From Streptomyces sp. ISL-94 (lineage in GTDB: Bacteria; Actinomycetota; Actinomycetes; Streptomycetales; Streptomycetaceae), in contig NZ_JAGGOZ010000006.1 of assembly GCF_018614075.1 (NCBI RefSeq), positions 1-44,864 of the forward strand: 44,864 nucleotides of DNA. Reading direction: 5' to 3'. Below, in pieces: positions 8,122-16,307 of this stretch. The notes beneath the pieces are model-generated. The model worked only from the letters and a program-made list of their open reading frames with translations. It made no database searches and was not told the origin of the DNA. A program made the position numbers and the translations under genes. Position 1 is the stretch's first letter; each line of letters begins with the position of its first letter.

Positions 8122-10173
8122 ATGCCCATGACCCGCCGCCGCTTCGCGGCGCTCGCAGCCGTGCTGACCGCCGGTACCACCGGTGTGCTCGCCGTCGCCT
8201 CCGGCCAGCAGACGCCGGCCGAGGCCACCCAGGACAAGGCCCCGGCGGCCGCGCTCCCGGCGAGCACCACGGCCGGATCGGTCGTCCAGGTCGTCGCCCA
8301 CCCCGACGACGACCTGTTCTTCATGAACCCCGACCTCAGCCGCTCGCTGCAGGCCGGCATCCCGGTCGCCACCGTCTACCTCACCTCCGGCGAGGCCGAC
8401 GGCCGCAACGGGGCCAAGGGCGGCGCCGCCAACGACCCGGAGCAGCCCGCCGACCACGCCCACTACGCCGAGGCCCGGCAGAACGGCATACGCTCCGCCT
8501 ACGCGCAGATGGCCCTCGGGGACCGGACCGGCGTGTGGCGCCGTACGGTCATACCCACCACCGGCGGCGGCCAGGCCGAGCTGGACGTCCTCGTCGCCAA
8601 GCCGGAGATCAACCTGGTGTGGCTCCAGATGCGCGAGGCCCGCTCCACCGGCGAGGACACCCCGGAGAGCCTGCGCGGCCTGTGGAACGGGCGGATACCC
8701 GCGCTGCCGTCCCAGCTGGCCTCCGGCACCCCGGTCAAGCGGACGTACACGTACACCAAGGACCAGCTGATACAGGCGCTGGCCGGCCTTTTGGAGCGGT
8801 ACCGGCCGACGACGATACGGATGCAGGACCCGACTCCGGGCCGGTACGAGTCCGGCAAGTGCACCGACCACCAGGACCACATGTACGGGGCGCGCTTCCT
8901 GCAGGCCGCGACCGCCGCCTACGCGGAACGCGTCACGAACCGCCCGCGCTTCTCGGTCCAGAACTACCTCGGCTACCACAACGGCGACCTCCCCCACGCG
9001 CTGGACCCGCAGACGGCCGAGACGAAGACCGGGTACCTGCGGACCTACGCCTGGCACGACCACGAGAACTACTGCGGCTCCCCCTCGGGCTGCGGCGACC
9101 GCAAGGTCGCGGGCAACCCGACCGGGCGCAACTGGGCCCAGTCGCTGCGCTACAGCCGCGCCGACCACTCCTCCTGGCTGGCGGAGGGCACGCCCGGCCG
9201 CCTCTGGGCCGTCGCCGCGCTGGACGGGCAGGGCGCGTACTGGTCCCGGGGTCCCGGCGGCGACTGGGCCGGACCGGTCCTCCTCCCCGGCACCGGCATC
9301 GACCCGGGTCCGACCGCCACCAGCCTCCCCGACGGCCGGATCGGGATCCTCGCCACCCGCACGGTCTTCGGCTCCGCGCCCGCCGACTACCGGCGCGAGG
9401 TCGTGTACGCCGTCCAGTCCGCGCCCGACGGCCCGTTCGGCCCGTGGCAGTCGCTCGGCACGCCCGAGCGGGGCGACGAGGAGGGCACCTCGGCGATCAG
9501 CGCGCCCTCGGCGGGCGTGGACGCGGAGGGCCGCGTCACCGTCTACCTCCGCGACGCCCGCCGCACCCTGCGCGCCGCCGCCCAGCAGCCGCACGGCGGC
9601 TTCTCCTCCTGGCAGCGGCTGGGCGGCGACGACCTGCAGGGCGATCCGGTGACGGCGGTCGACTCCGCCGGTCGCCACCACGTGTACGCCACCACCACCG
9701 ACTCGGTCCTGGCCTGGATCCGGGCCACCCCCGGCGGCCCGCTGCTCGGACCGTCGCCGACGGGCCTGCCCGCCACCACGGTCCCCCTGTCGGCGACCCC
9801 GGAGGGCGCGGGCGTCCGCCTGTACTTCCGCCGCCCCGACTCGGGGGTCGTCCGTACCGCCCTGGTCACGGCGACCCCGGGCAGACCGCAGGTCTCCAGC
9901 GTCGCGGAGGCGGGCGGCCGGGCCGGCTACGGCGCGGTCGGCGTCGCGGGCCGTGTCATCGCCGGCCGCGCGGACACCGGCACCATCGGCACGACGGCCC
10001 TCGGCGGCCCCCCTGCCTGGGCGGAATCCCGCATGCTCTACGCGGGCGCCCCGGGCGCCGTCCTCGAAGCCTCCGGCACCACGACGGCAGTCCTCGGCCT
10101 CGACGCCGAACTCCACATCACGACCACCCCCCACACCCCGAGCACCCCCACCTGGCACCGCGCGGTGCACTGA
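8122..10173 (+). CDS. Tat-exported PIG-L/LmbE deacetylase-like protein with beta-propeller
   Basis: A 683-residue paralog of the preceding gene. The N-terminus MTRRRFAALAA followed by a hydrophobic stretch is a twin-arginine signal (T-R-R-x-F). The PIG-L motif AHPDDD is at residues 59-64 and HQDH at 250-253; the C-terminal half repeats the same propeller blades (FGPWQSLGTPE and similar). Catalytic motifs match those of its neighbour, but the Pro/Trp N-terminus and membrane helix are missing and are replaced by the Tat signal. The pair therefore puts the same enzyme type in two places: tethered to the membrane and folded before export. GAGG at 8110-8113 favours the ATG at 8122 over that at 8128. 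The substrate is unknown; a surface glycan or glycolipid is inferred. Confidence 0.85.
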   Translation: MPMTRRRFAALAAVLTAGTTGVLAVASGQQTPAEATQDKAPAAALPASTTAGSVVQVVAHPDDDLFFMNPDLSRSLQAGIPVATVYLTSGEADGRNGAKGGAANDPEQPADHAHYAEARQNGIRSAYAQMALGDRTGVWRRTVIPTTGGGQAELDVLVAKPEINLVWLQMREARSTGEDTPESLRGLWNGRIPALPSQLASGTPVKRTYTYTKDQLIQALAGLLERYRPTTIRMQDPTPGRYESGKCTDHQDHMYGARFLQAATAAYAERVTNRPRFSVQNYLGYHNGDLPHALDPQTAETKTGYLRTYAWHDHENYCGSPSGCGDRKVAGNPTGRNWAQSLRYSRADHSSWLAEGTPGRLWAVAALDGQGAYWSRGPGGDWAGPVLLPGTGIDPGPTATSLPDGRIGILATRTVFGSAPADYRREVVYAVQSAPDGPFGPWQSLGTPERGDEEGTSAISAPSAGVDAEGRVTVYLRDARRTLRAAAQQPHGGFSSWQRLGGDDLQGDPVTAVDSAGRHHVYATTTDSVLAWIRATPGGPLLGPSPTGLPATTVPLSATPEGAGVRLYFRRPDSGVVRTALVTATPGRPQVSSVAEAGGRAGYGAVGVAGRVIAGRADTGTIGTTALGGPPAWAESRMLYAGAPGAVLEASGTTTAVLGLDAELHITTTPHTPSTPTWHRAVH

Positions 10174-10338
10174 TCCGCGCAGCGGCGACGGGCGACGGGG
10201 GACGGGGGGCGGCATCGATTACCGGCGCCGGCTCGTCCGGCGGCGGTGCCCGGTGTTCCGCATTTGACGACGGCCCGCAATGGGCATGGACTGGATTCAC
10301 GGGCGCGCCGGCCACACTCCGTCCTAGGGAGAGCGGCG

Positions 10339-11190
10339 ATGACAACCAGCGGATCCTTCAATCTCCTGCAGCCCCACCAGATCGCCGAGGAGACGTTCGT
10401 CATCCCGTGGGCCCTGGAAGCCCCGCCGGTCGGCCACTTCCCGATGAACTCGATGGTGATCCGCGGCGCCGAACCGGTGCTCGTGGACACCGGGGCGCCG
10501 GCGGTGCGGGCACAGTGGCTGGAGGCTGCGTGGTCCGTGGTGGATCCCCTGGACGTCCGGTGGGTCTTCCTCACCCACGACGACCGTGACCACGCCGGCA
10601 ACCTCTTGGCGGTCCTCGCCGCATGCCCGAACGCGACCCTGCTGACCACGTGGTTCTCGATCGGGCGCATGGCCGAGGAGTGGGAGACGCCCATCAACCG
10701 GTGCCGCTTCATGACCGACGGCGACACCGTGGACGTGGGCGACCGGACCCTGGTCGCCAAACGGCCGCCGTTGTACGACAACCCGACGACCCGCGCCCTC
10801 TTCGATCCGAAGACCAACGTCTTGTGGGCGGTGGACACCTTCGCGACAAACGTGCCGACTCCCATGCCCGACATCGCAGAACTGTCCGCCGGCGAATTCC
10901 GGGACGGCCAATTCTTCGGCGGGCGCCTGGTCTCGCCCTGGGTCGCGCTGCTGGACGGCCAGAAGTTCCAGGCGGTGGTCAACGACATCCAGCGGCTCGG
11001 CGCCGAGGTCATCGCCGGCTGCCACACGCCGGTGCTTCGCGGGCCACGGATCGCGGAGGCGTTCGACCTCCTCCGCCAACTCCCCGGGATTCCGCCGTGG
11101 ACAGAGTTCACACAGGTCGACCTCGACCAGTGGATGGCGCTCGCCGAGAGTTCGGTCCCACCGGAACAGCCCCGGCCGTCGGCCACGTGA
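10339..11190 (+). CDS. MBL-fold protein with an HxDxDH metal motif
   Basis: A 283-residue metallo-beta-lactamase-fold protein. The signature loop reads THDDRDHAG, i.e. H-x-D-x-D-H; classic hydrolases have H-x-H-x-D-H and flavodiiron (ODP) domains have H-x-E-x-D-H. Downstream are LWAVDTFA (bridging Asp) and AGCHTPV (last His), but where a third His is expected the sequence is RPPLYDNPTT. The overall pattern is nearest to oxygen-binding ODP-type domains without the flavodoxin part. GGGAGAG at 10328-10333 supports this ATG; the longer frame from 10246 lacks such a site. The gene is convergent with glnA2 across a strong hairpin. Activity (hydrolase, diiron oxygen/NO chemistry or neither) cannot be decided from sequence. 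Confidence 0.75.
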   Translation: MTTSGSFNLLQPHQIAEETFVIPWALEAPPVGHFPMNSMVIRGAEPVLVDTGAPAVRAQWLEAAWSVVDPLDVRWVFLTHDDRDHAGNLLAVLAACPNATLLTTWFSIGRMAEEWETPINRCRFMTDGDTVDVGDRTLVAKRPPLYDNPTTRALFDPKTNVLWAVDTFATNVPTPMPDIAELSAGEFRDGQFFGGRLVSPWVALLDGQKFQAVVNDIQRLGAEVIAGCHTPVLRGPRIAEAFDLLRQLPGIPPWTEFTQVDLDQWMALAESSVPPEQPRPSAT

Positions 11191-11250
11191 TGTCCCGCTC
11201 AAGCTGCTGAAGACCCCGTCGGGGGATGTCGGCCCAAGACCGGTGAGACG

Positions 11251-11287
11251 CTTCAGGGCCGACGACGTGACGTCGCCGGCCCTGAAG
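11251..11287. terminator. Strong bidirectional hairpin between the MBL gene and glnA2
   Basis: The outer arms CTTCAGGGCCG and CGGCCCTGAAG pair perfectly. After one mismatch, CGACG and CGTCG extend the stem around a TGA loop. It lies between two converging genes and can serve both. Confidence 0.85.
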
Positions 11288-11322
11288 GTGGTTCCGCTCC
11301 GGGATACCGCCCCTGACTGCGG

Positions 11323-12684
11323 CTACAGCACCGGGAGGTTCTTGCGGAGTTCGAAGGCCGTGACCTCGCTCCGGTATTCCTCCCACTCCTGCTTCTTGTT
11401 GCGGAGGAAGAAGTCGAAGACGTGCTCGCCGAGGGTTTCGGCGACCAGTTCGCTGCGCTCCATCAGGGAGATGGCCTCGCCGAGGTTCTGCGGAAGGGGT
11501 TCGATGCCCATCGCGCGGCGTTCGGCGTCGGAGAGGGCCCAGACGTCGTCGTCGGCGCCGGCCGGGAGTTCGTAGCCCTCCTCGATGCCCTTGAGGCCCG
11601 CCGCGAGGAGGACGGCGTACGTGAGGTACGGGTTGGCGCCCGAGTCGATCGAGCGGACCTCCACGCGGGAGGAGCCCGTCTTGCCCGGCTTGTACATCGG
11701 GACGCGGATCAGGGCCGAGCGGTTGTTGTGGCCCCAGCAGATGTACGAGGGGGCCTCGCCGCCCGCGCCGGCGCTGCGGGAGGAGCCGCCCCAGATGCGC
11801 TTGTAGGAGTTGACCCACTGGTTGGTGACCGCGGCCGTCTCGGCGGCGTGCTTGAGGAGGCCCGCGATGAAGGAGCGGCCGACCTTGGAGAGCTGGTACT
11901 CGGCGCCCGACTCGTAGAAGGCGTTGCGGTCTCCCTCGAAGAGGGAGAGGTGGGTGTGCATGCCCGAGCCGGGGTACTCGGAGAAGGGCTTCGGCATGAA
12001 GGTGGCCTGGACGCCCTGTTCGAGGGCGACCTGCTTCATCACCAGGCGGAAGGTCATGATGTTGTCGGCCGTGGAGAGCGCGTCGGCGTAGCGGAGGTCG
12101 ATCTCCTGCTGGCCGGGGGCGCCCTCGTGGTGGCTGAACTCGACCGAGATGCCCATCGATTCGAGCATGGTGATCGCCTGGCGGCGGAAATCCATGCCCA
12201 CGTTCTGCGGAGTGTGGTCGAAATAGCCGGAGTTGTCCGCCGGGACCGGGCGGGTGCCGTCCAGCGGCTTGTCCTTCAGCAGGAAGAACTCGATCTCCGG
12301 GTGGGTGTAGAAGGTGAAGCCCAGGTCGGAGGTCTTGGCCAGGATGCGCTTGAGGACGTAGCGCGGGTCCGCGAAGGACGGGGAGCCGTCCGGCATCAGG
12401 ATGTCGCAGAACATCCGGGCGGTCCCGGGGGCCTCGGCGCGCCACGGCAGTATCTGGAAGGTGCTCGGATCCGGCTTGGCGATCATGTCGGACTCGTAGA
12501 CCCGCGCGAAGCCCTCGATGGCGGAGCCGTCGAAGCCGATGCCCTCGTCGAAGGCCTGCTCCAGCTCCGCGGGTGCGACCGCGACGGACTTGAGGAAGCC
12601 CAGTACGTCGGTGAACCACAGGCGCACGAAGCGGATGTCGCGCTCCTCAAGCGTCCGGAGGACGAATTCCTGCTGCTTGTCCAT
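11323..12684 (-). CDS. glnA2: Type I glutamine synthetase-like enzyme, GlnA2 (gamma-glutamylpolyamine synthetase type)
   Basis: A 453-residue GS-I protein with FDGSAIEGF, the Glu-rich metal site EIEFF, GSGMHTHLSLF and the C-terminal arginine-rich active-site segments. Where GlnA has the adenylylated NLYDLPP tyrosine, this protein has DDVWALSD, with Trp near residue 382 in place of Tyr, so it should escape GlnE. Gene order (near glnE) and sequence match Streptomyces coelicolor GlnA2 (SCO2241), which has been reported to glutamylate polyamines rather than make glutamine. The ATG at 12684 has GAGG 8 bases upstream. A possible GlnR-type half-site pair lies about 90-105 bases upstream. The substrate assignment rests on orthology, not on residues I can check. 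Confidence 0.9.
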   Translation of the reverse strand: MDKQQEFVLRTLEERDIRFVRLWFTDVLGFLKSVAVAPAELEQAFDEGIGFDGSAIEGFARVYESDMIAKPDPSTFQILPWRAEAPGTARMFCDILMPDGSPSFADPRYVLKRILAKTSDLGFTFYTHPEIEFFLLKDKPLDGTRPVPADNSGYFDHTPQNVGMDFRRQAITMLESMGISVEFSHHEGAPGQQEIDLRYADALSTADNIMTFRLVMKQVALEQGVQATFMPKPFSEYPGSGMHTHLSLFEGDRNAFYESGAEYQLSKVGRSFIAGLLKHAAETAAVTNQWVNSYKRIWGGSSRSAGAGGEAPSYICWGHNNRSALIRVPMYKPGKTGSSRVEVRSIDSGANPYLTYAVLLAAGLKGIEEGYELPAGADDDVWALSDAERRAMGIEPLPQNLGEAISLMERSELVAETLGEHVFDFFLRNKKQEWEEYRSEVTAFELRKNLPVL

Positions 12685-12773
12685 GCCTTCATCCTCGCAG
12701 TTCAGACGGCCTGTGCACCACCGCCCTCGGGGGGTTTGGGCACAGTCGGGCCGGCCCAGTATCGCCAGCGGTG

Positions 12774-12789
12774 GTTTCCGCCACATTAC
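12774..12789 (-). promoter_or_regulatory. Possible GlnR-type box upstream of glnA2
   Basis: Read on the minus strand the site is GTAAT, six bases, GAAAC. The actinomycete GlnR consensus is gTnAc-n6-GaAAc, so 9 of the defined positions fit, with T in place of the last C of the first half. It is the only site of this kind I noticed here. A match this short can occur by chance. Confidence 0.35.
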
Positions 12790-12858
12790 GCACCTGCCAC
12801 AGGTCGCGGCACCCCCGCACTGACCTCGGACCCGTCATGAGCATTACCATCTGCGCCC

Positions 12859-13239
12859 ATGGGGGGCCGGCAGGACACGCAGCAGGGGCGTCGCGTACGC
12901 CCCGGACTGCTGCGCGCCGTCCTGCTGACGGCCTTCGGGCTGCTGGCGGGGGTGCTCCTGCTCTGCGCGCGGCCCGGTGAGCCCCATGCCCCGGCCCCGA
13001 CGGCCTCGCAGGTCCGGGAGCCGGCGCACGCCGTCTGCGTGTCCCCGTACGACCTGCCCGGCTGCTCGTCCCTCGCGCATACGATCCCGGGCGTCCTGCC
13101 CGTGCCGCCGCCCGCCGTGGCCGTGGCGGGCGGCGGTCCGCTGCCCGCCGCCGCGGCCGGCGGGGCCGGCCGGATGCGGGCGCCCGAGCCCCTCGCGCGC
13201 GCCCCCGGCCTGCATGCCCTCCAGGTGCTGCGGACCTGA
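12859..13239 (+). CDS. Small membrane/exported protein of unknown function
   Basis: A 126-residue frame with strong third-position GC. The N-terminus is basic (residues 5-18) and followed by one hydrophobic helix (about 18-36, ending in Cys36), then a Pro/Ala-rich tail with two more cysteines (VCVSPYDLPGCSS). That suggests a membrane-anchored protein with an extracytoplasmic tail. No family is recognised. It lies 56 bases before the DUF3105 gene on the same strand and is probably co-transcribed with it and DUF305. The ribosome binding site is poor, so the start is uncertain. A second small protein of the same general make-up (15849-16214) lies just before the multicopper oxidase. Confidence 0.6.
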   Translation: MGGRQDTQQGRRVRPGLLRAVLLTAFGLLAGVLLLCARPGEPHAPAPTASQVREPAHAVCVSPYDLPGCSSLAHTIPGVLPVPPPAVAVAGGGPLPAAAAGGAGRMRAPEPLARAPGLHALQVLRT

Positions 13240-13295
13240 CCGGTCCGGTTTCCCGTTCCATCCACCCCCCTCATCAGCAGAAGGAATCAGGGCAC

Positions 13296-13958
13296 ATGGC
13301 CAGCAGGACCTCGGACAACCACTCCCGCCAGCAGCGCATAGCCGAGATGCGCCGGGCCGACAAGGCGCGGGACCGGCGCAACACGGCCATCGCGATCACG
13401 GTCTCGTCGGCCGTCGTCGTCGGCCTGGTCGGCTTCGGCGCGTGGGTGCTGATCGACCAGAAGCAGACCGAGCAGCGCAAGCTGGACGCCATCGAGAAGG
13501 CCCGCAACACGCCGGTCGACGGCGAGCGGGAGTGGGACGCGAAGAAGCTGGGCCGCAACCACGTCGAGACCCCGGTGAAGTACGAGATGAACCCGCCGGT
13601 CGGCGGTGACCACCACCCCCGCTGGATGAACTGCAACGGCGACGTCTACGCGAACCCGCTGCCGGAGGTGAACGCCGTGCACTCGCTGGAGCACGGCGCC
13701 GTCTGGGTGACGTACAACGAGAAGGCCGCCAAGGGCGACCTGGACACGCTCGCCGCGACGGTGGGCAAGACCCCGTACACGCTGATGAGCCCGGTCAAGG
13801 AGCAGGCCGGCACGATCATGCTCAGCGCCTGGGGCAAGCAGCTGACCGTGGAGAAGGCGGACGACCCCCGGGTGGCGCAGTTCTTCACCAAGTACGTGCA
13901 GGGCCCGCAGACCCCGGAGCCGGGCGCGGCCTGCACCAACGGGCTGGGCGACAAGTGA
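13296..13958 (+). CDS. DUF3105 membrane-anchored protein
   Basis: A 220-residue protein: a basic N-terminus, one membrane helix at about 34-53, then an extracytoplasmic domain. The DUF3105 features GGDHHPRWMNC, VYANPLPEVNAVHSLEHGAV and a Pro-rich end with ACTNG are present. The conserved His and Cys residues (HH, C, HSLEHG) look suited to metal binding, and in actinobacteria this family recurs beside DUF305 and copper-linked genes; the actual function is not established. AAGGA lies 10 bases before the ATG. Its stop codon overlaps the DUF305 start (GTGA), which indicates translational coupling. Confidence 0.85.
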   Translation: MASRTSDNHSRQQRIAEMRRADKARDRRNTAIAITVSSAVVVGLVGFGAWVLIDQKQTEQRKLDAIEKARNTPVDGEREWDAKKLGRNHVETPVKYEMNPPVGGDHHPRWMNCNGDVYANPLPEVNAVHSLEHGAVWVTYNEKAAKGDLDTLAATVGKTPYTLMSPVKEQAGTIMLSAWGKQLTVEKADDPRVAQFFTKYVQGPQTPEPGAACTNGLGDK

Positions 13959-14632
13959 GCCGTACGCCCCGTACGTACTGGGTGGCGGGCACGGCCGTCC
14001 TGCTGGCGCTGCTGTTCGCGGCGGCCGCCACGGTCGCCGCCGCCGGCGGGGACTCCGGTACGGGGCCCCGCACGCCGGGGCTCCACTCGGCGGACGCGGG
14101 CTTCGCCCGGGACATGGCGGTGCACCACCAGCAGGCGGTGGAGATGTCCTTCATCGTCCGCGACCGCACCCAGGACGAGGCGGTCCGCAGCCTCGCCTAC
14201 GACATCGCCAACACGCAGGCCAACCAGCGGGGCATGATGCTCGGCTGGCTGGACCTGTGGGGGCTGCCGAAGGTGGTGGCGGGCGAGCCGCCGATGTCGT
14301 GGATGGGGAGCGAGGACGAGCACGCGGGCCACTCGGGACACGGGGAGCACGCCGGACCCGGAGCCAAGCCCGGCGCGCTCATGCCCGGCATGGCCGGCAA
14401 GGAGGAGCTCGCGCAGCTGGGCTCCGCCTCCGGCCGGGACGCGGAAGTGCTCTACCTCCAGCTGATGACCGGCCACCACCAGGGCGGCGTCGCGATGGCC
14501 GAGGGCTGTGCCCGGCTGTGCGGGACCCTGGTCGAGCGGGAGCTGGCGCAGGGCATGGTCGACGCGCAGCGTTCGGAGCTCACCCTGATGGCGGACATGC
14601 TGAAGCAGCGCGGAGCTGCGCCGCGCGGGTGA
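13955..14632 (+). CDS. DUF305 exported protein
   Basis: A 225-residue protein with an N-terminal signal or anchor helix (about residues 8-30) and two DUF305 half-repeats: DMAVHHQQAVEMS near residue 52 and LMTGHHQGGVAMA near residue 170. Between them is a His/Gly-rich loop (EHAGHSGHGEHAG) and a MPGM segment. His-His and Met pairs of this type are known in the four-helix DUF305 fold and resemble copper-binding sites. The GTG start overlaps the DUF3105 stop by four bases. With DUF3105 and the nearby multicopper oxidase it suggests envelope copper handling; that is inference. Confidence 0.85.
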   Translation: MSRTPRTYWVAGTAVLLALLFAAAATVAAAGGDSGTGPRTPGLHSADAGFARDMAVHHQQAVEMSFIVRDRTQDEAVRSLAYDIANTQANQRGMMLGWLDLWGLPKVVAGEPPMSWMGSEDEHAGHSGHGEHAGPGAKPGALMPGMAGKEELAQLGSASGRDAEVLYLQLMTGHHQGGVAMAEGCARLCGTLVERELAQGMVDAQRSELTLMADMLKQRGAAPRG

Positions 14633-14643
14633 CGGGACACGCT

Positions 14644-14678
14644 CGTACGGTGGTGGGAGGCGCCCTCTCACCCGTACG
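14644..14678. terminator. Hairpin after the DUF305 gene
   Basis: CGTACGG and CCGTACG form the base of the stem. After a two-base bulge, GTGGGAGG pairs with CCTCTCAC (one G-U) around a CGC loop. It starts 12 bases after the DUF305 stop and separates that operon from the CBS gene. Confidence 0.7.
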
Positions 14679-14790
14679 GGCGTGTGTACCGCCGTGCGGG
14701 GCCGCGCGGGCCGAACGGGCCCGTCGCGGCGGGGCGCCGAGCCGGGCGCGACCGCGTCCGGCGCGAACGGCGCGTTCAGGAGGTTAAGCG

Positions 14791-15210
14791 ATGACCACCG
14801 CCGCAGAGATCATGCACGCCGGGGCCCAGTGGATCCCCGCCACCGAGACGCTGGACCGGGCCGCCGAGCTGATGGCCCGCCTCAATGTGGGCGCGCTGCC
14901 CATCAGCGACGCCGACGAACGGCTGTGCGGCATCATCACGGACCGCGACATCGTCGTGGGCTGTATAGCCAAGGGCAAGGACCCGGCGAAGATGACGTGC
15001 GGTGACATGTGCCAGGGCACCCCGCGCTGGATCGACGCCGACGCGGACGTGTCCGAGGTGCTGGAGGAGATGGAGAGCCACCAGATCAAGCGCCTGCCGG
15101 TGATCAGGAACAAGAAGCTGGTCGGCATGATCAGCGAGGCCGACCTGGCGCAGCACCTGTCGGAGGACCAGATCGCGGAATTCGTCGAGAAGGTCTACGC
15201 GAGGCGCTGA
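14791..15210 (+). CDS. Two-CBS-domain protein
   Basis: A 139-residue soluble protein made of a single CBS pair: residues about 5-60 (with GALPISDADERLCGIITDRDI) and 75-130 (with IKRLPVIRNKKLVGMISEADL). Such pairs bind adenosyl nucleotides (AMP, ATP, SAM) and act as energy or redox sensors. There is no attached catalytic domain, so it must act on a partner. It has an almost ideal ribosome binding site, AGGAGG at 14778-14783, seven bases before the ATG, implying high expression. Its last 16 bases overlap the 3' end of the minus-strand hydrolase remnant. Confidence 0.93.
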   Translation: MTTAAEIMHAGAQWIPATETLDRAAELMARLNVGALPISDADERLCGIITDRDIVVGCIAKGKDPAKMTCGDMCQGTPRWIDADADVSEVLEEMESHQIKRLPVIRNKKLVGMISEADLAQHLSEDQIAEFVEKVYARR

Positions 15211-15776
15211 CCCCTACCCGGCTCCCCCGCTGTGAGGACCGCCCGGGCCACCTGGTCCGGGCGGTCCAGCATGACCAGGTGTCCGGCGGGCTCGGCGACC
15301 TCGAAGCGGGCGCCGAGCCGGTCGGCGAGGTCCGCCTGGCGGGCGAGCCAGCGCAGGGCGCCGCGCCCCGCGCTGCCGTCGTGGCCCGCGAGGACGGTGG
15401 CGGGCGCGGTCAGGGGGTGCGTGCCGCGCAGCGCCAGGACTTCCGCGGCCATGTCCGGGTAGCGGGAGTTCTCCAGCAGGGCCCCGCGCCAGACGCGGCC
15501 GGTGCGGTAGCAGCGGCGTACGAGGTCCCGCGCGGCCGGGTCGCCGCCGCCGGTCCGGGAGGCCCGTACGGTCGCGCGGCGGGCCGCCGGGCCCAGCGCG
15601 GCGGGCAGCCCGGCGGCGGTGACGACCCGGCCGAGGGCGCGGGCGGCGGCGGCGCGCAGCGTGGCGGGCAGGGCCGTACGGGGGCGCTCCTCGACGCTGC
15701 CGTCGACCACGGCGCCCAGGCCTAGGAGCGCCGCGACGGGCCAGGCGGTGTGCGGGGAGAGGCCATGAGGGGACAT
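15195..15776 (-). CDS. Alpha/beta-hydrolase, apparently missing its N-terminal half
   Basis: A frame of about 193 residues. Its end, AGHLVMLDRPDQVARAVL, is the catalytic-His region of alpha/beta-hydrolases, and TVLAGHDGS before it fits the acid-residue strand. The G-x-S-x-G nucleophile elbow, oxyanion strand and the first 80-100 residues of the fold are absent. The frame upstream of 15776 runs straight into the promoter and coding start of the divergent gene at 15849, so no lost start can be recovered there. GAGGA lies 13 bases before the ATG. It is therefore a truncated, probably inactive relic or a badly diverged member. Confidence 0.5.
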   Translation of the reverse strand: MSPHGLSPHTAWPVAALLGLGAVVDGSVEERPRTALPATLRAAAARALGRVVTAAGLPAALGPAARRATVRASRTGGGDPAARDLVRRCYRTGRVWRGALLENSRYPDMAAEVLALRGTHPLTAPATVLAGHDGSAGRGALRWLARQADLADRLGARFEVAEPAGHLVMLDRPDQVARAVLTAGEPGRGQRLA

Positions 15777-15848
15777 AGTGTGACTAATCCTCAGCAGATG
15801 GGGCGTCGGTCCCTCGCTCGGATACCCACCCCCGGTAGGGTTCCGATC

Positions 15849-16214
15849 ATGACGCGCAGTGACCAGCGAGCCGCCCCCTGGCGCCGCCTGCTCCTGCTGC
15901 CCCTGCTGCTCGCCGCGCTGCTGCTGGGCTTCGTCGCCCTGCACACCGGGGGCCGTCCGGCTGAGTCCCACGCCTTCGCAGACGTGCCCGGGGGCCACTT
16001 CGTTGCCTCGGCCCCCGCACCGGTCGCCGAGGGAGCCGTGCCGGCCGCCGAGGGAGCCGTGCCGGCCGCCGGCCTCGCCGTGCTCGGAGAGCTCACCCTT
16101 CCGGTCCTCGGCGCCGGCCCCGCCGGCTCCCGCGAGACCGCGCCGCTCGGGGGCGCGGCCCGCGCTCCGGGCCGGCCGTCCGGCGCAGGCCGGCCGCCGG
16201 TACTGCGGATATAG
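15849..16214 (+). CDS. Small exported protein of unknown function
   Basis: A 121-residue protein with Arg residues followed by one long hydrophobic segment (about 12-33, very Leu-rich), then a low-complexity Ala/Pro/Gly region. Residues about 57-74 contain a short duplication (EGAVPAAEGAVPAAG) made by a 21-bp direct repeat near 16027-16070. No family is recognised. GGTAGGG lies 8 bases before the ATG. It stands 93 bases upstream of the multicopper oxidase on the same strand and is likely an anchored or secreted companion of it. Confidence 0.6.
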   Translation: MTRSDQRAAPWRRLLLLPLLLAALLLGFVALHTGGRPAESHAFADVPGGHFVASAPAPVAEGAVPAAEGAVPAAGLAVLGELTLPVLGAGPAGSRETAPLGGAARAPGRPSGAGRPPVLRI

Positions 16215-16245
16215 GACCGGCCCTCGCGCCGCCCCCGGTCAGCCG

Positions 16246-16260
16246 TGGGGCGGCGCCCCA
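16246..16260. terminator. Weak hairpin before the multicopper oxidase
   Basis: TGGGGC and GCCCCA flank a three-base GGC loop. It is only a six-pair stem and could equally be a leader hairpin of the downstream gene. Confidence 0.3.
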
Positions 16261-16307
16261 GCGCGCCCACCCCTGCCCGTGCCCCGACACCCACGAGGTG
16301 CTCCCCC

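Noticed and set aside
12771..12980. A second start (ATG at 12837) for the small gene before DUF3105
   Set aside because: It is in another frame with poorer codon use and stops early.
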